From positions 1 through 64,000 of the forward strand of contig NZ_JACWMX010000012.1 of NCBI RefSeq assembly GCF_014773245.1: a stretch of 64,000 bases of DNA, read 5' to 3'. The translations under genes were made by a program, and so were the position numbers. The DNA is from Mucilaginibacter glaciei. GTDB lineage: Bacteria; Bacteroidota; Bacteroidia; Sphingobacteriales; Sphingobacteriaceae. Under the pieces are notes generated by a model. The model was not told where the DNA came from and did not search any database. It saw only the letters and a list, made by a program, of their open reading frames with translations. Below are positions 16,772 to 24,818 of the stretch, piece after piece (position 1 is the first letter of the stretch; every line of letters begins with the position of its first letter).

Positions 16772-17166
16772 GCCAATATCTGCTTGATACAAATATCTGT
16801 ATCTATCTACTGAAGGGGTTATTTAAAATCGCTGAAAAAATAGAGGCCATAGGAGTTGACAGATTTTTCCTTTCTGAAATAACCATCGCTGAATTGAAAT
16901 TTGGAGCAGCTAATAGCGAATTTCCCGATAAAAATTTAGAAAAAATCAATCAACTACAACAATGGTTTACGGTTATTCCAATTTTTAATTCATTAGATAT
17001 TTACGCAGTTGAAAAAGCAAGGTTGAAGAAAGCCGGTAGAATATTAGATGATTTTGATCTTTTAATAGGAGCTACGGCTATATCAAACAATTTGGTTTTG
17101 GTAACCAGGAACGTGTCTGATTTCGAGCGGCTCAATAATATTGTTATAGAAAACTGGGCTTCTTAA
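16768..17166 (+). CDS. vapC: PIN-domain toxin, VapC family
   Basis: A 132-residue PIN-domain RNase. The first acidic residue is in YLLDTNICIYLLKG; the next are in FFLSEITIAELKFG and in ILDDFDLLIGATAISNN, and the late TRNVSDFERL contributes the fourth. These form the Mg2+ site of VapC toxins, which cut tRNA or rRNA. The start is GTG at 16768, overlapping the upstream stop by 4 bases. The length is normal and all acidic positions appear intact, so the toxin may be active. Confidence 0.88.
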   Translation: MSQYLLDTNICIYLLKGLFKIAEKIEAIGVDRFFLSEITIAELKFGAANSEFPDKNLEKINQLQQWFTVIPIFNSLDIYAVEKARLKKAGRILDDFDLLIGATAISNNLVLVTRNVSDFERLNNIVIENWAS

Positions 17167-17174
17167 GTTTAAAC

Positions 17175-18086
17175 TTATGCGGCATCCTGATGATACCCGC
17201 GTTCTATAGCATAATTCCTTTGCATCACTTTAGCCGTTTGCGTGCTGCCATCATGGCTCCAGCCGGGGGGCTTTACAAAATATTTTAATTTATTTTTCCA
17301 CCCCGGTGCGTTGTTAGCATCGTGCAATAATGCTTTCCATTCGTGGAAAAGGATGTTGACCGGGCCGGTATCTTCGGGCTGGTGGGTAAGGCCGTATTTA
17401 ACAGGCTCGGCCGGGTTTTCTTCATAAAAAGTACCGAATAGGCGGTCCCACAGGATCAGCACCATGCCCATGTTTTTATCCAGGTAGGGGATGTTTGATG
17501 CATGGTGCACCCGGTGGTGCGATGGTGTTACAAATAAAAAGGCATACCATTTTGGCAACGGGATTTGGTATTGGGTGTGTACCAGATTACCATAAAGCTG
17601 CGTAACGAGGTAAGCGTAAAGAATGTCTATCGGGTTAAAACCCATGAATGCCAGCGGCAGATAGAAAAACGTCCGGTACAAAGGCTCGAACACCGTTGAG
17701 CGGAAACCCGTAGTAAAATTAAAATGCTCTGACGAATGGTGCGTTACGTGCATGGCCCAAAACATGCGACAATAATGGCCGGTGTAATGAAGCACCCAGT
17801 ACAAAAAATCTTGCGTTATTACCAGCACAAACCAGTATGCCAGCATATTGCTGATCTGAAACGCACGGTATTGGTAACAAAAGCTCAGGATAAAAAACGT
17901 GCTGCCGTTAACCGCCAGGTTTAGCACAAACGCCAGCGCGGTTAAATAAATATTGGTAAAGGTATCGCGCTTTTCGTAATAATGGCGGTTTTCGCGGTAG
18001 CTTAACCACATCTCAATAAGGGTAAGCATTACCAGCAAACCAACCAATACAATTACGGCTTGGTTACGGGCATCTAAATGGGGCAT
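17175..18086 (-). CDS. Sterol desaturase / fatty acid hydroxylase family protein
   Basis: A 303-residue membrane protein with several hydrophobic helices. The di-iron histidine boxes are present: HYTGHYC, HVTHHSSEHFN and HRVHHASN, in the order typical of the family. Members oxidise lipids (sterols, carotenoids, sphingolipid or ornithine-lipid acyl chains) using O2. In Bacteroidota they may modify membrane lipids, and the substrate cannot be inferred here. The gene ends only 8 bases from the convergent vapC gene and lies 2 bases downstream of aroB on the same strand, which suggests an operon S4 gene, aroB, desaturase. Confidence 0.88.
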   Translation of the reverse strand: MPHLDARNQAVIVLVGLLVMLTLIEMWLSYRENRHYYEKRDTFTNIYLTALAFVLNLAVNGSTFFILSFCYQYRAFQISNMLAYWFVLVITQDFLYWVLHYTGHYCRMFWAMHVTHHSSEHFNFTTGFRSTVFEPLYRTFFYLPLAFMGFNPIDILYAYLVTQLYGNLVHTQYQIPLPKWYAFLFVTPSHHRVHHASNIPYLDKNMGMVLILWDRLFGTFYEENPAEPVKYGLTHQPEDTGPVNILFHEWKALLHDANNAPGWKNKLKYFVKPPGWSHDGSTQTAKVMQRNYAIERGYHQDAA

Positions 18087-18088
18087 TT

Positions 18089-19141
18089 TTAAAGGGCTGC
18101 GTAATATTTTAAACTGTCACAAAGTTCGTCTTCGGTACAGATATTATCAACACTGTATTGCCCTATATGTGTCAGTAAGGTGCAATTTATTTTACCACCC
18201 TGGTTCTTTTTATCCTTTTGCATCAGGCTGTAAAGTTCAGTATGGCAATCAGCCGCTATGTGATGTTTGGGATATAGGTTGCTTAAAACCGAGGTGATCT
18301 CGGCCAGTTCGGCATCCGGCAAACCAATCTTTTTGTTAGATAACCAAGCCTCGCAGATCATACCGATGGCAATCGCTTCGCCGTGGCTCAGGTGGTCTTC
18401 ATCGTTCAGTAAAGAATAGGTTTCTACCGCGTGGCCAACCGTATGGCCAAAGTTTAAAGCTTTGCGGATGCCTTTTTCGTGAGGATCGTCAATCACCACC
18501 TCATTCTTAATCTGTACAGAACGGTAAACCAGCGCGGCAGTCGGCACGGTAAGGTCGCTTGTTTTTAATTCATCCCAGTAAGCAGCATCGCAGATGAGGC
18601 CATGCTTTAGCATTTCGGCCAGGCCGGAGAGGATTTGTCTTGCGGGTAGAGTCTGAAGAAAATCAGCCACCATAAATACGGCTTTGGGTTGCGTAAAAGT
18701 GCCGATGATGTTTTTAATGCCATCCACATCTACACCCGTTTTCCCGCCTACCGATGCATCTACCTGTGCCAAGAGTGTGGTAGGCACCTGCACAAAGTCG
18801 ATCCCCCTTTTATAGGTTGACGCTACAAAGCCGCCCATATCTGTAATTACACCGCCGCCTAAATTGATGAGCAGGCTGCCGCGGTCGGCCTCAAAATCTA
18901 TCAGCATTTTCCAGATCCCGATGCAAAAATCAATGGTCTTGCTTTCTTCGCCTGCGTTCACCTCAATCAGGTCGAAGGTATCGCCTAACTGCTCCTGCAC
19001 CAAGGGGAGGCAATGCTCCCCTGTATTCTCGTCTGTAAGGATAAAAACTTTAGTGTAGTTGCCCTGCTTAACAAAATTAGCAAGCTGGGTGATACTGTCG
19101 TTAAAATATATGGGGTAATTGTTGCTCTGTATGGTATCCAT
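18089..19141 (-). CDS. aroB: 3-dehydroquinate synthase
   Basis: A 350-residue NAD- and Zn-dependent enzyme that converts DAHP to 3-dehydroquinate, the second shikimate step. The nucleotide site LINLGGGVITDMGGFVAST is typical, as are KRGIDFVQVPTTLLAQVDASVGGKTGVD, the Zn-ligand region HGEAIAIGM and GRxLNFGHTVGHAVE in the form KALNFGHTVGHAVE. The length is normal. It sits apart from the other aro genes, between a desaturase-family gene and a small S4-domain gene in what looks like one transcript. Confidence 0.95.
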   Translation of the reverse strand: MDTIQSNNYPIYFNDSITQLANFVKQGNYTKVFILTDENTGEHCLPLVQEQLGDTFDLIEVNAGEESKTIDFCIGIWKMLIDFEADRGSLLINLGGGVITDMGGFVASTYKRGIDFVQVPTTLLAQVDASVGGKTGVDVDGIKNIIGTFTQPKAVFMVADFLQTLPARQILSGLAEMLKHGLICDAAYWDELKTSDLTVPTAALVYRSVQIKNEVVIDDPHEKGIRKALNFGHTVGHAVETYSLLNDEDHLSHGEAIAIGMICEAWLSNKKIGLPDAELAEITSVLSNLYPKHHIAADCHTELYSLMQKDKKNQGGKINCTLLTHIGQYSVDNICTEDELCDSLKYYAAL

Positions 19142-19143
19142 TG

Positions 19144-19350
19144 TTATATCACCTTGATGGTTTGACCGCGGAACTCAACCACGTCGCCCTGTTTCACTTT
19201 AAGGCGTTTGCGGTAATCTACTTCGCCGTTATACACCGCTTCGCCGTGCTCCACCACTATCCGGGCTTCACCGCCGGTTTGCACCAAACCTGCTGCCTTA
19301 AGCAGTTGTATCATCGGGATATAGTCGCCTTCCAACTTAAATTCAATCAT
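19144..19350 (-). CDS. Small S4-domain RNA-binding protein
   Basis: A 68-residue protein, taking the ATG at 19350 that gives MIEFKLEGDYIPMIQLLKAA; the frame extends to 19407 but without a credible reason to use it. It is essentially one S4 RNA-binding domain of the YaaA/YbcJ type: IQLLKAAGLVQTGGEARIVVEHGEAVYNGEVDYRKRLKVKQGDVV. Such proteins bind structured rRNA or tRNA. The stop is 2 bases from the aroB start, so the two are likely cotranscribed; the link to aroB is probably incidental. Confidence 0.85.
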   Translation of the reverse strand: MIEFKLEGDYIPMIQLLKAAGLVQTGGEARIVVEHGEAVYNGEVDYRKRLKVKQGDVVEFRGQTIKVI

Positions 19351-19497
19351 GGGGGGCAAAAATAAACTATTCGTGTAATAATGAGTTATCATTTTATAAT
19401 TTTGCACAATACTTCATAAGGATCATAGTTAATGGTTCATAGGTCATGGCCAGCCATGAAACAGCTATGAGCTATGGTCCATGAACTAAAAAAACAC

Positions 19498-20679
19498 ATG
19501 AGTTCTAACAACAAACTGTCCTTCGAAAATACCGAGATCGCCTTTCGCCATTCATCCAATACCGACCTTAACCGAGCCTACTGGCTGTTTAGGGTAATAA
19601 ACGTGAACTTTTTGGTGAAGATAGGCCCGCCCATTACCAATTTTGCCATTAACATCGGCTTGCCCATCAAAGGGCTGATCAAAGCAACCATATTCAAACA
19701 TTTCTGCGGTGGCGAAACTATAGCAGAGTGCAGCAATACCATCAAGAACCTGGCTGACGGTGGGGTGGGTACTATTTTAGATTACTCGATAGAAGGGGAG
19801 GACGACGAATCCGTTTTCGATAGCACCCGCGACGAAATCATCCGCACCATTGAACGCGCTGCGCAAGATAAAGCCATTCCGCTTACCGTATTTAAAGTTA
19901 CCGGGGTAGGCCGGTTTTCGCTTTTAGAGAAACTGGACGAGGGTTTAAAGCTGAATGTGGATGAGCAAATAGAATGGCAAAAGATACAGGACCGGGTTTT
20001 GGCGATCTGTGAAATGGCGCATTCTGAAGATGTGCCAGTGATGATAGATGCGGAAGAAAGCTGGATCCAGAAAACGATAGATACGCTGGCACTAAACATG
20101 ATGCGCTTTTTTAACAAGGAAAAAGCCATTGTTTACAATACATACCAGTTGTACCGTCATGATAAGTTAGGGTCAATCATTGCTGATTTTACCGTAGCAG
20201 AAGAGGAAGACTTTTTAATGGGGGCTAAGATAGTGCGCGGGGCTTATATGGAAAAAGAGCGTAAACGGGCGCAGGAACGAGGATACCCACCGCCCATACA
20301 GCCCGACAAAGCGGCAACCGACCGCGATTATAACGACGCGCTTGTTTTTTGTGCCGACCATGTAGACCGGATAGCCTTTGTGGCAGGTACCCACAATGAA
20401 GACAGCTGCCGCCTGCTGGCCGATCTGCTGGATCAAAAACAGATAGATCACAAAAACCCGCATGTGTATTTTTCACAGCTTTTGGGCATGAGCGATAACC
20501 TGAGTTTTAACCTGGCTAACGCTAAATACAATGTGGCTAAATACGTGCCTTACGGGCCAATTAAAGCCGTGCTGCCCTATCTGTTCCGCCGTGCGCAGGA
20601 AAATACGGCCATAGCGGGCCAAATGAGCCGTGAGCTGGGGTTGATTGTAAAAGAGAAGAAGAGAAGAATTGCGAGGTAA
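19498..20679 (+). CDS. Proline dehydrogenase
   Basis: A 393-residue flavoenzyme that oxidises proline to pyrroline-5-carboxylate, as a stand-alone PutA/PRODH of the Bacteroidota type. The start at 19498 (ATG, MSSNNKLSFENTEIAF) fits relatives better than an upstream start at 19474. The TIM barrel carries GRFSLLEKLDEG, the MIDAEESWIQ active segment, KIVRGAYMEKERKRA (with the conserved Arg and Tyr), and the late YNVAKYVPYGPI with YLFRRAQENTA at the C-terminus. The partner dehydrogenase is not in the window. It is monocistronic, and a hairpin repeat follows directly. Confidence 0.9.
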   Translation: MSSNNKLSFENTEIAFRHSSNTDLNRAYWLFRVINVNFLVKIGPPITNFAINIGLPIKGLIKATIFKHFCGGETIAECSNTIKNLADGGVGTILDYSIEGEDDESVFDSTRDEIIRTIERAAQDKAIPLTVFKVTGVGRFSLLEKLDEGLKLNVDEQIEWQKIQDRVLAICEMAHSEDVPVMIDAEESWIQKTIDTLALNMMRFFNKEKAIVYNTYQLYRHDKLGSIIADFTVAEEEDFLMGAKIVRGAYMEKERKRAQERGYPPPIQPDKAATDRDYNDALVFCADHVDRIAFVAGTHNEDSCRLLADLLDQKQIDHKNPHVYFSQLLGMSDNLSFNLANAKYNVAKYVPYGPIKAVLPYLFRRAQENTAIAGQMSRELGLIVKEKKRRIAR

Positions 20680-20689
20680 CTAAAACCGT

Positions 20690-20773
20690 GTCATTGCGAG
20701 CGATAGCGTGGCAATCTCAGCATATCAACTTGTCCTCTAAGATTGCTACGTCGCTGGGCTTCTCGCAATGACA
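20690..20773. repeat. Hairpin repeat (GTCATTGCGAG family)
   Basis: GTGTCATTGCGAGCGATAGC at the left and CTCGCAATGACA at the right, with GGCAATCTCA and AAGATTGCTAC in between, form a large imperfect inverted repeat between convergent genes. It is related to the repeat at 10731-10810. Confidence 0.8.
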
Positions 20774-20782
20774 TTTTATTCG

Positions 20783-21256
20783 CTACGTTCTAATAACATC
20801 CGTATCCGCAGGAATATAACCCAGCTGCCTGCTCATATTCAATACCTGCCCTTTGTGATGAAACTCGTGCGTGGTAACATGGGTAAAAACTTGCAGCGGG
20901 GTGGTGGTAAGCATATTACCATGACGTAGAAAGGTGATGGGGACATCTAAAGCCTGGCCGTATTTGTGCAGGAATTCATTGATCATCATGTTAACCTGTT
21001 CGTAATCCTGCTTCACATCATTCATGCTTTTGTTTGCCTGGTTTTGAAAAAACGGCCGGTGATCTTGCATGGCGTAATGCGCCAGCCAAAACAAATAGCA
21101 ATTGGCCACATGCGTCATCTGGCTTATCATGCTTTCGTCATTGAAAGATGGCAGCGGTGTTAAAAGGTCATCATTCCTAACAGTTTCGCAATAATTGAAC
21201 AAGGCGGCCCGTGCACCTGTAACCAGCTGATATTGACGTAAAAGGGTTGTTTGCAT
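20783..21256 (-). CDS. DinB-like four-helix protein
   Basis: A 157-residue protein of the DinB/YfiT class. The putative metal histidines are in ISQMTHVANCYLFWLAHYAM (about residues 45-60) and in FTHVTTHEFHHKGQVLNM (about 125-140); the HHKGQ motif is typical of this class. The role of family members ranges from thiol transferase to unknown. It follows the HAD-like gene on the same strand, 31 bases away. Confidence 0.8.
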   Translation of the reverse strand: MQTTLLRQYQLVTGARAALFNYCETVRNDDLLTPLPSFNDESMISQMTHVANCYLFWLAHYAMQDHRPFFQNQANKSMNDVKQDYEQVNMMINEFLHKYGQALDVPITFLRHGNMLTTTPLQVFTHVTTHEFHHKGQVLNMSRQLGYIPADTDVIRT

Positions 21257-21287
21257 GGCTGTTCAAACGCAATAATCAAACCACAAT

Positions 21288-21920
21288 TTATACCAAATGT
21301 TCGCGCGCTGCAAATGCAGCCAGCGTATCCGGCGCAGTCATTAAAAACGTTTGGATGCCGAAAGTGCGGGCAGCCTCCAGGTGCTGCGGACTATCGTCAA
21401 TAAACAAGGTTTCTTCTGGCTTCAGGTTGTTTTCTGCAAGCACCTTTTCAAAAAAGTCAATCTCCGGTTTGCGCTTACCTACCAGGTGCGAGTAATAGGT
21501 ACGTTCGAATAGGTGCTCGTTATCATCAAAACCAAAATCGCTTTTCAGGTAATTCATAATATACGTGTAATGAATTGCATTGATGTTACTCAGCAAAAAG
21601 GTACGGTATTTTGCTTTAAACTTTAAAAGCAACTCATGATTGCCGGGGGCGATGCCCAATAAGAGGCTGTTCCATGCATCCGTAATTTGCTGGTCGGTAA
21701 CGGCGGGGTTGCCAATTTTTTCGCGGACATAAGCTCGGAACTCGTGCTCGGTAACTTCGCCGCGGTCGAACTGATCAAAAATGGCATCCTGCTGGCGGTG
21801 GCCAAAAAACTCTTCGGTATTGGCAATGCCTAAGTTTTTAAAAGCCTGCTGCGCTTTGCGGAAATCGATACTGAATATTACGTTGCCGTAATCAAATATC
21901 ACGTTTTTAATGTTTTGCAT
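21288..21920 (-). CDS. HAD-IA family phosphatase
   Basis: A 210-residue hydrolase with motif I VIFDYGNVIFSIDF near the N-terminus, in which the second catalytic position reads Gly-Asn rather than the usual Asp-Gly (the YihX-like form). Motif II is TFLLSNINAIH, and motif III/IV are KPEIDFFEKV and ETLFIDDSPQHLEAARTFG. The cap domain lies between residues 20 and 85. YihX-type enzymes dephosphorylate sugar phosphates such as alpha-glucose-1-phosphate; the substrate here is an inference. It is on the same strand as the MazG-like gene upstream. Confidence 0.85.
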   Translation of the reverse strand: MQNIKNVIFDYGNVIFSIDFRKAQQAFKNLGIANTEEFFGHRQQDAIFDQFDRGEVTEHEFRAYVREKIGNPAVTDQQITDAWNSLLLGIAPGNHELLLKFKAKYRTFLLSNINAIHYTYIMNYLKSDFGFDDNEHLFERTYYSHLVGKRKPEIDFFEKVLAENNLKPEETLFIDDSPQHLEAARTFGIQTFLMTAPDTLAAFAAREHLV

Positions 21921-21943
21921 ATTTCGACGTATTCGGCAAATAA

Positions 21944-22411
21944 TTATAACAACAACCCCTTTAAATCTGCCGGCGAATAATTGATAGATTTTAGTGTTTT
22001 GTTATCTGCCGTACGGAATACTAAAAATTTAGAGTCTTCTTCTTTGATGTACGATTCGCTGTCTTTGTTTACGCGATAGTGCTCAACTGTTTCATTCGCC
22101 TCTTCTATAGTATGGCAGGCTTTGCTCATGTTGGAGCGGTGCACCTCGTCAAATAGTTGTTTAAACTTATCGCCTAATCCAAATTCCAAAATAGCACCAG
22201 CCAACACGTATTGGATATCGCAAAGGGCATCGGCAATTTCTACCAGGTCATTGTCGGCAATGGCTTGTTGCAGTTCCTTTACCTCTTCGGCTAAAAGGGA
22301 TACGCGCAGATCACACCTGGCGGCCGAAGGGATTGCGGGCTGTTGTAAAATAGGGTGTTTAAAGGTTTTGTGAAACTCGGCCACTGAATTTAATGAAGAT
22401 GCTTCCTGCAT
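21944..22411 (-). CDS. MazG-like nucleoside triphosphate pyrophosphohydrolase
   Basis: A 155-residue protein with an all-alpha NTP-pyrophosphohydrolase core: EEVKELQQAIADNDLVEIADALCDIQYVLAGAI gives the EExxE...ExxD metal site. The family cleaves non-canonical or excess NTPs to NMP and pyrophosphate; the HisE and phage MazG-like branches are close relatives. The C-terminal KEEDSKFLVFRTADNKTLKS is common in the Bacteroidota branch. It is not accompanied by a toxin. Confidence 0.8.
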   Translation of the reverse strand: MQEASSLNSVAEFHKTFKHPILQQPAIPSAARCDLRVSLLAEEVKELQQAIADNDLVEIADALCDIQYVLAGAILEFGLGDKFKQLFDEVHRSNMSKACHTIEEANETVEHYRVNKDSESYIKEEDSKFLVFRTADNKTLKSINYSPADLKGLLL

Positions 22412-22508
22412 GGTAAGATTTTGTATGTAATATCAAAAGTAAATAAAGTTGGCAAATTTCGATTAAGAAATGCTATTTGATGATTGCGTTCACAGCCGGA
22501 ATTAATAT

Positions 22509-23240
22509 TTAGCTCCGTATCCCCAGATATGCTAACGCCGCCAGTGCTGCTCCTGCAATAGGGCCTAAAATAGGGATCCAGGCATAAGCCCAATCACTGC
22601 CGCCCTTGTTTTTTATAGGTAAAAGCGCATGCACCAGGCGCGGGCCCAGGTCACGCACCGGGTTAATTGCGTAGCCGGTTGTTCCACCTAACGAAAGGCC
22701 TATCACCCATACCAGCAACGCAACGGGCAAAGCACCAACAGTGCCTAAACCAATTGCCGTTTTTGTCGAAGTAATTTCGGCGCCGGTGATGTAAAAGACG
22801 GTAAAGATGAGTACAAACGAGCCAATTACTTCGCTGGCTATATTTGAAACATAATTACGCACAGCGGGGCCTGTACAAAATACCGCCAGGATCCCTGCGG
22901 GATTGTTAGTGCGCTTAAAATGATCAAAATACATTATCCAAACTAAAAATGCGCCCATAACAGCACCGATAAACTGCGCCGCGATATAGGGTAATACCTG
23001 CGCCCAGGCAAATTTGCCCGCAATGGCCAGGCCGATGGTTACCGCAGGGTTTAAATGTGCGCCGCTATATGGCCCGGCAACCGTAACCCCTACAAAAACG
23101 GCTAAACCCCAAGCGGTGGTGATCACCATCCAGCCGCTGTTATTACCTTTGGTATCATTCAAAATTACGTTGGCCACTACGCCATCGCCTAAGAGGATAA
23201 CTAACATAGTGCCAATCAACTCTGCAATAAATGGAGACAT
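22509..23240 (-). CDS. glpF: Glycerol uptake facilitator (MIP/aquaglyceroporin)
   Basis: A 243-residue inner-membrane channel with six hydrophobic helices. Both pore loops are visible: GAHLNPAVTIGLA (NPA) and GYAINPVRDLGPRL, where the second motif is NPV rather than NPA, followed by the RD of the glycerol subfamily. It should let glycerol enter the cell for GlpK. It is the last gene of the minus-strand run glpD, glpK, glpF, 25 bases downstream of glpK, so the three form an operon. Confidence 0.92.
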   Translation of the reverse strand: MSPFIAELIGTMLVILLGDGVVANVILNDTKGNNSGWMVITTAWGLAVFVGVTVAGPYSGAHLNPAVTIGLAIAGKFAWAQVLPYIAAQFIGAVMGAFLVWIMYFDHFKRTNNPAGILAVFCTGPAVRNYVSNIASEVIGSFVLIFTVFYITGAEITSTKTAIGLGTVGALPVALLVWVIGLSLGGTTGYAINPVRDLGPRLVHALLPIKNKGGSDWAYAWIPILGPIAGAALAALAYLGIRS

Positions 23241-23265
23241 ATTGATAAGTTTTTAACGTGAACTA

Positions 23266-24780
23266 TTAAACCAGGTTATCTTCAACAACATCGTCGCTCC
23301 AGCATTGCGCGGTATGGATGGCCTTTTTCCATCCATGGATGCCCTTCTTGATGTTTGCCCGGTCTTCTTTAGGTACAAACTCTTTCTCTGCTTGCCAAAG
23401 CTGTTTTATCTCTTCCACATCTTTCCAAAACCCAACGGCCAGCCCGGCCAGGTAAGCCGCACCAAGGGCCGTAGTTTCAACAATGGTAGGCCTGATCACT
23501 TTACAATTTAACAGGTTGGATTGAAACTGCATCAGCAGGTCATTTGCTGTTGCACCCCCGTCAACCCGCAATTCTTTAATCTCCATACCCGAGTCGGCCT
23601 CCATCGCCTTTAACACATCCATAGTTTGGTAAGCGATAGATTCTGTTGCTGCACGTGCAATGTGCCCGGTGTTGGTACCCCTGCTTAAACCTACAATAAT
23701 CCCGCGTACGTCAGGCTTCCAGTAGGGCGCGCCCAGGCCGGCAAAGGCGGGGACGAAAAATACGCCCTGGGTATCGGGCACGCTTAGGGCAAGTGCCTCA
23801 ACTTCTGCCGATGACTTGATGATGTTTAAACCATCGCGCAGCCATTGTACTACAGCCCCTGCAATAAATATACTCCCTTCAAAGGCATATTGAATTTTGC
23901 CATTTATTTTCCAGGCCACGGTAGTTAACAGGTTATTTTTCGACTCGATAAATTCATCGCCAATATTCATCAGCATAAAACAGCCTGTACCGTAGGTGTT
24001 TTTTACCATGGCCTTCTCCAAACACATCTGGCCAAAAAGCGCGGCCGACTGGTCGCCCGCTATGCCGGCAATTGGTATTTTTGAAGCAAATATGGTGGTT
24101 GCGGTTTCGCCATAGATCTCGCTCGATTGCTTTACTTCGGGCATCATGCTTTTTGGAACGTTTAACAGGGCCAGTAACTCATCATCCCATTGTTGAGTGC
24201 GAATGTTAAATAACATGGTGCGCGAGGCATTGGTAACATCGGTAACGTGCACCTTGCCACGGGTAAATTTCCATACCAGCCAGCTATCTACAGTGCCAAA
24301 GGCCAGCTCGCCTGCGTTTGCCCGGTCGCGCGCGCCCTCCACATTATCCAGGATCCAGTTTATTTTGGTGCCCGAGAAGTAGGAGTCGATCACCAACCCG
24401 GTTTTTGACCGGATCAGGTCTTCCTTACCGTCTTTTTTCAACTGATCGCAAAATGCGGCGGTGCGCCTGTCCTGCCAAACAATGGCATTGTAAATCGCTA
24501 CGCCCGTAGCCCTGTCCCATACAATAGTTGTTTCGCGCTGGTTAGTAATGCCGATAGCTTTGATGCTGGTGCCGTTAATTCCCATCTTAACGGTTGCTTC
24601 GGCAGCTACACTGGCCTGGGAAGCCCAGATCTCGTTCGGGTCATGTTCCACCCATCCCGATTGCGGAAAGATTTGCGCGAACTCCTTTTGCGCCACGGAC
24701 CTGATCTTGCCGCTGTGGTCAAATACAATGGCGCGGCTGCTTGTGGTACCCTGATCAAGGGCTAAAATATATTCTTCCAT
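23266..24780 (-). CDS. glpK: Glycerol kinase
   Basis: A 504-residue FGGY-family kinase that phosphorylates glycerol to sn-glycerol-3-phosphate. It opens with ILALDQGTTSSRAIVFD, contains the substrate loop ITNQRETTIVWDR and ASRTMLFNIRTQQWDDELL, and has the family signature around AGDQSAALFGQMC and NTYGTGCFML; the C-terminal RVDGGATANDLLMQFQSNLL carries the second FGGY signature. The length is normal. It sits between glpD and glpF in one transcript. Confidence 0.96.
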   Translation of the reverse strand: MEEYILALDQGTTSSRAIVFDHSGKIRSVAQKEFAQIFPQSGWVEHDPNEIWASQASVAAEATVKMGINGTSIKAIGITNQRETTIVWDRATGVAIYNAIVWQDRRTAAFCDQLKKDGKEDLIRSKTGLVIDSYFSGTKINWILDNVEGARDRANAGELAFGTVDSWLVWKFTRGKVHVTDVTNASRTMLFNIRTQQWDDELLALLNVPKSMMPEVKQSSEIYGETATTIFASKIPIAGIAGDQSAALFGQMCLEKAMVKNTYGTGCFMLMNIGDEFIESKNNLLTTVAWKINGKIQYAFEGSIFIAGAVVQWLRDGLNIIKSSAEVEALALSVPDTQGVFFVPAFAGLGAPYWKPDVRGIIVGLSRGTNTGHIARAATESIAYQTMDVLKAMEADSGMEIKELRVDGGATANDLLMQFQSNLLNCKVIRPTIVETTALGAAYLAGLAVGFWKDVEEIKQLWQAEKEFVPKEDRANIKKGIHGWKKAIHTAQCWSDDVVEDNLV

Positions 24781-24818
24781 AAGATTAGTTCGTTAGGTTT
24801 ATAATCGGTCGGGTTAAA

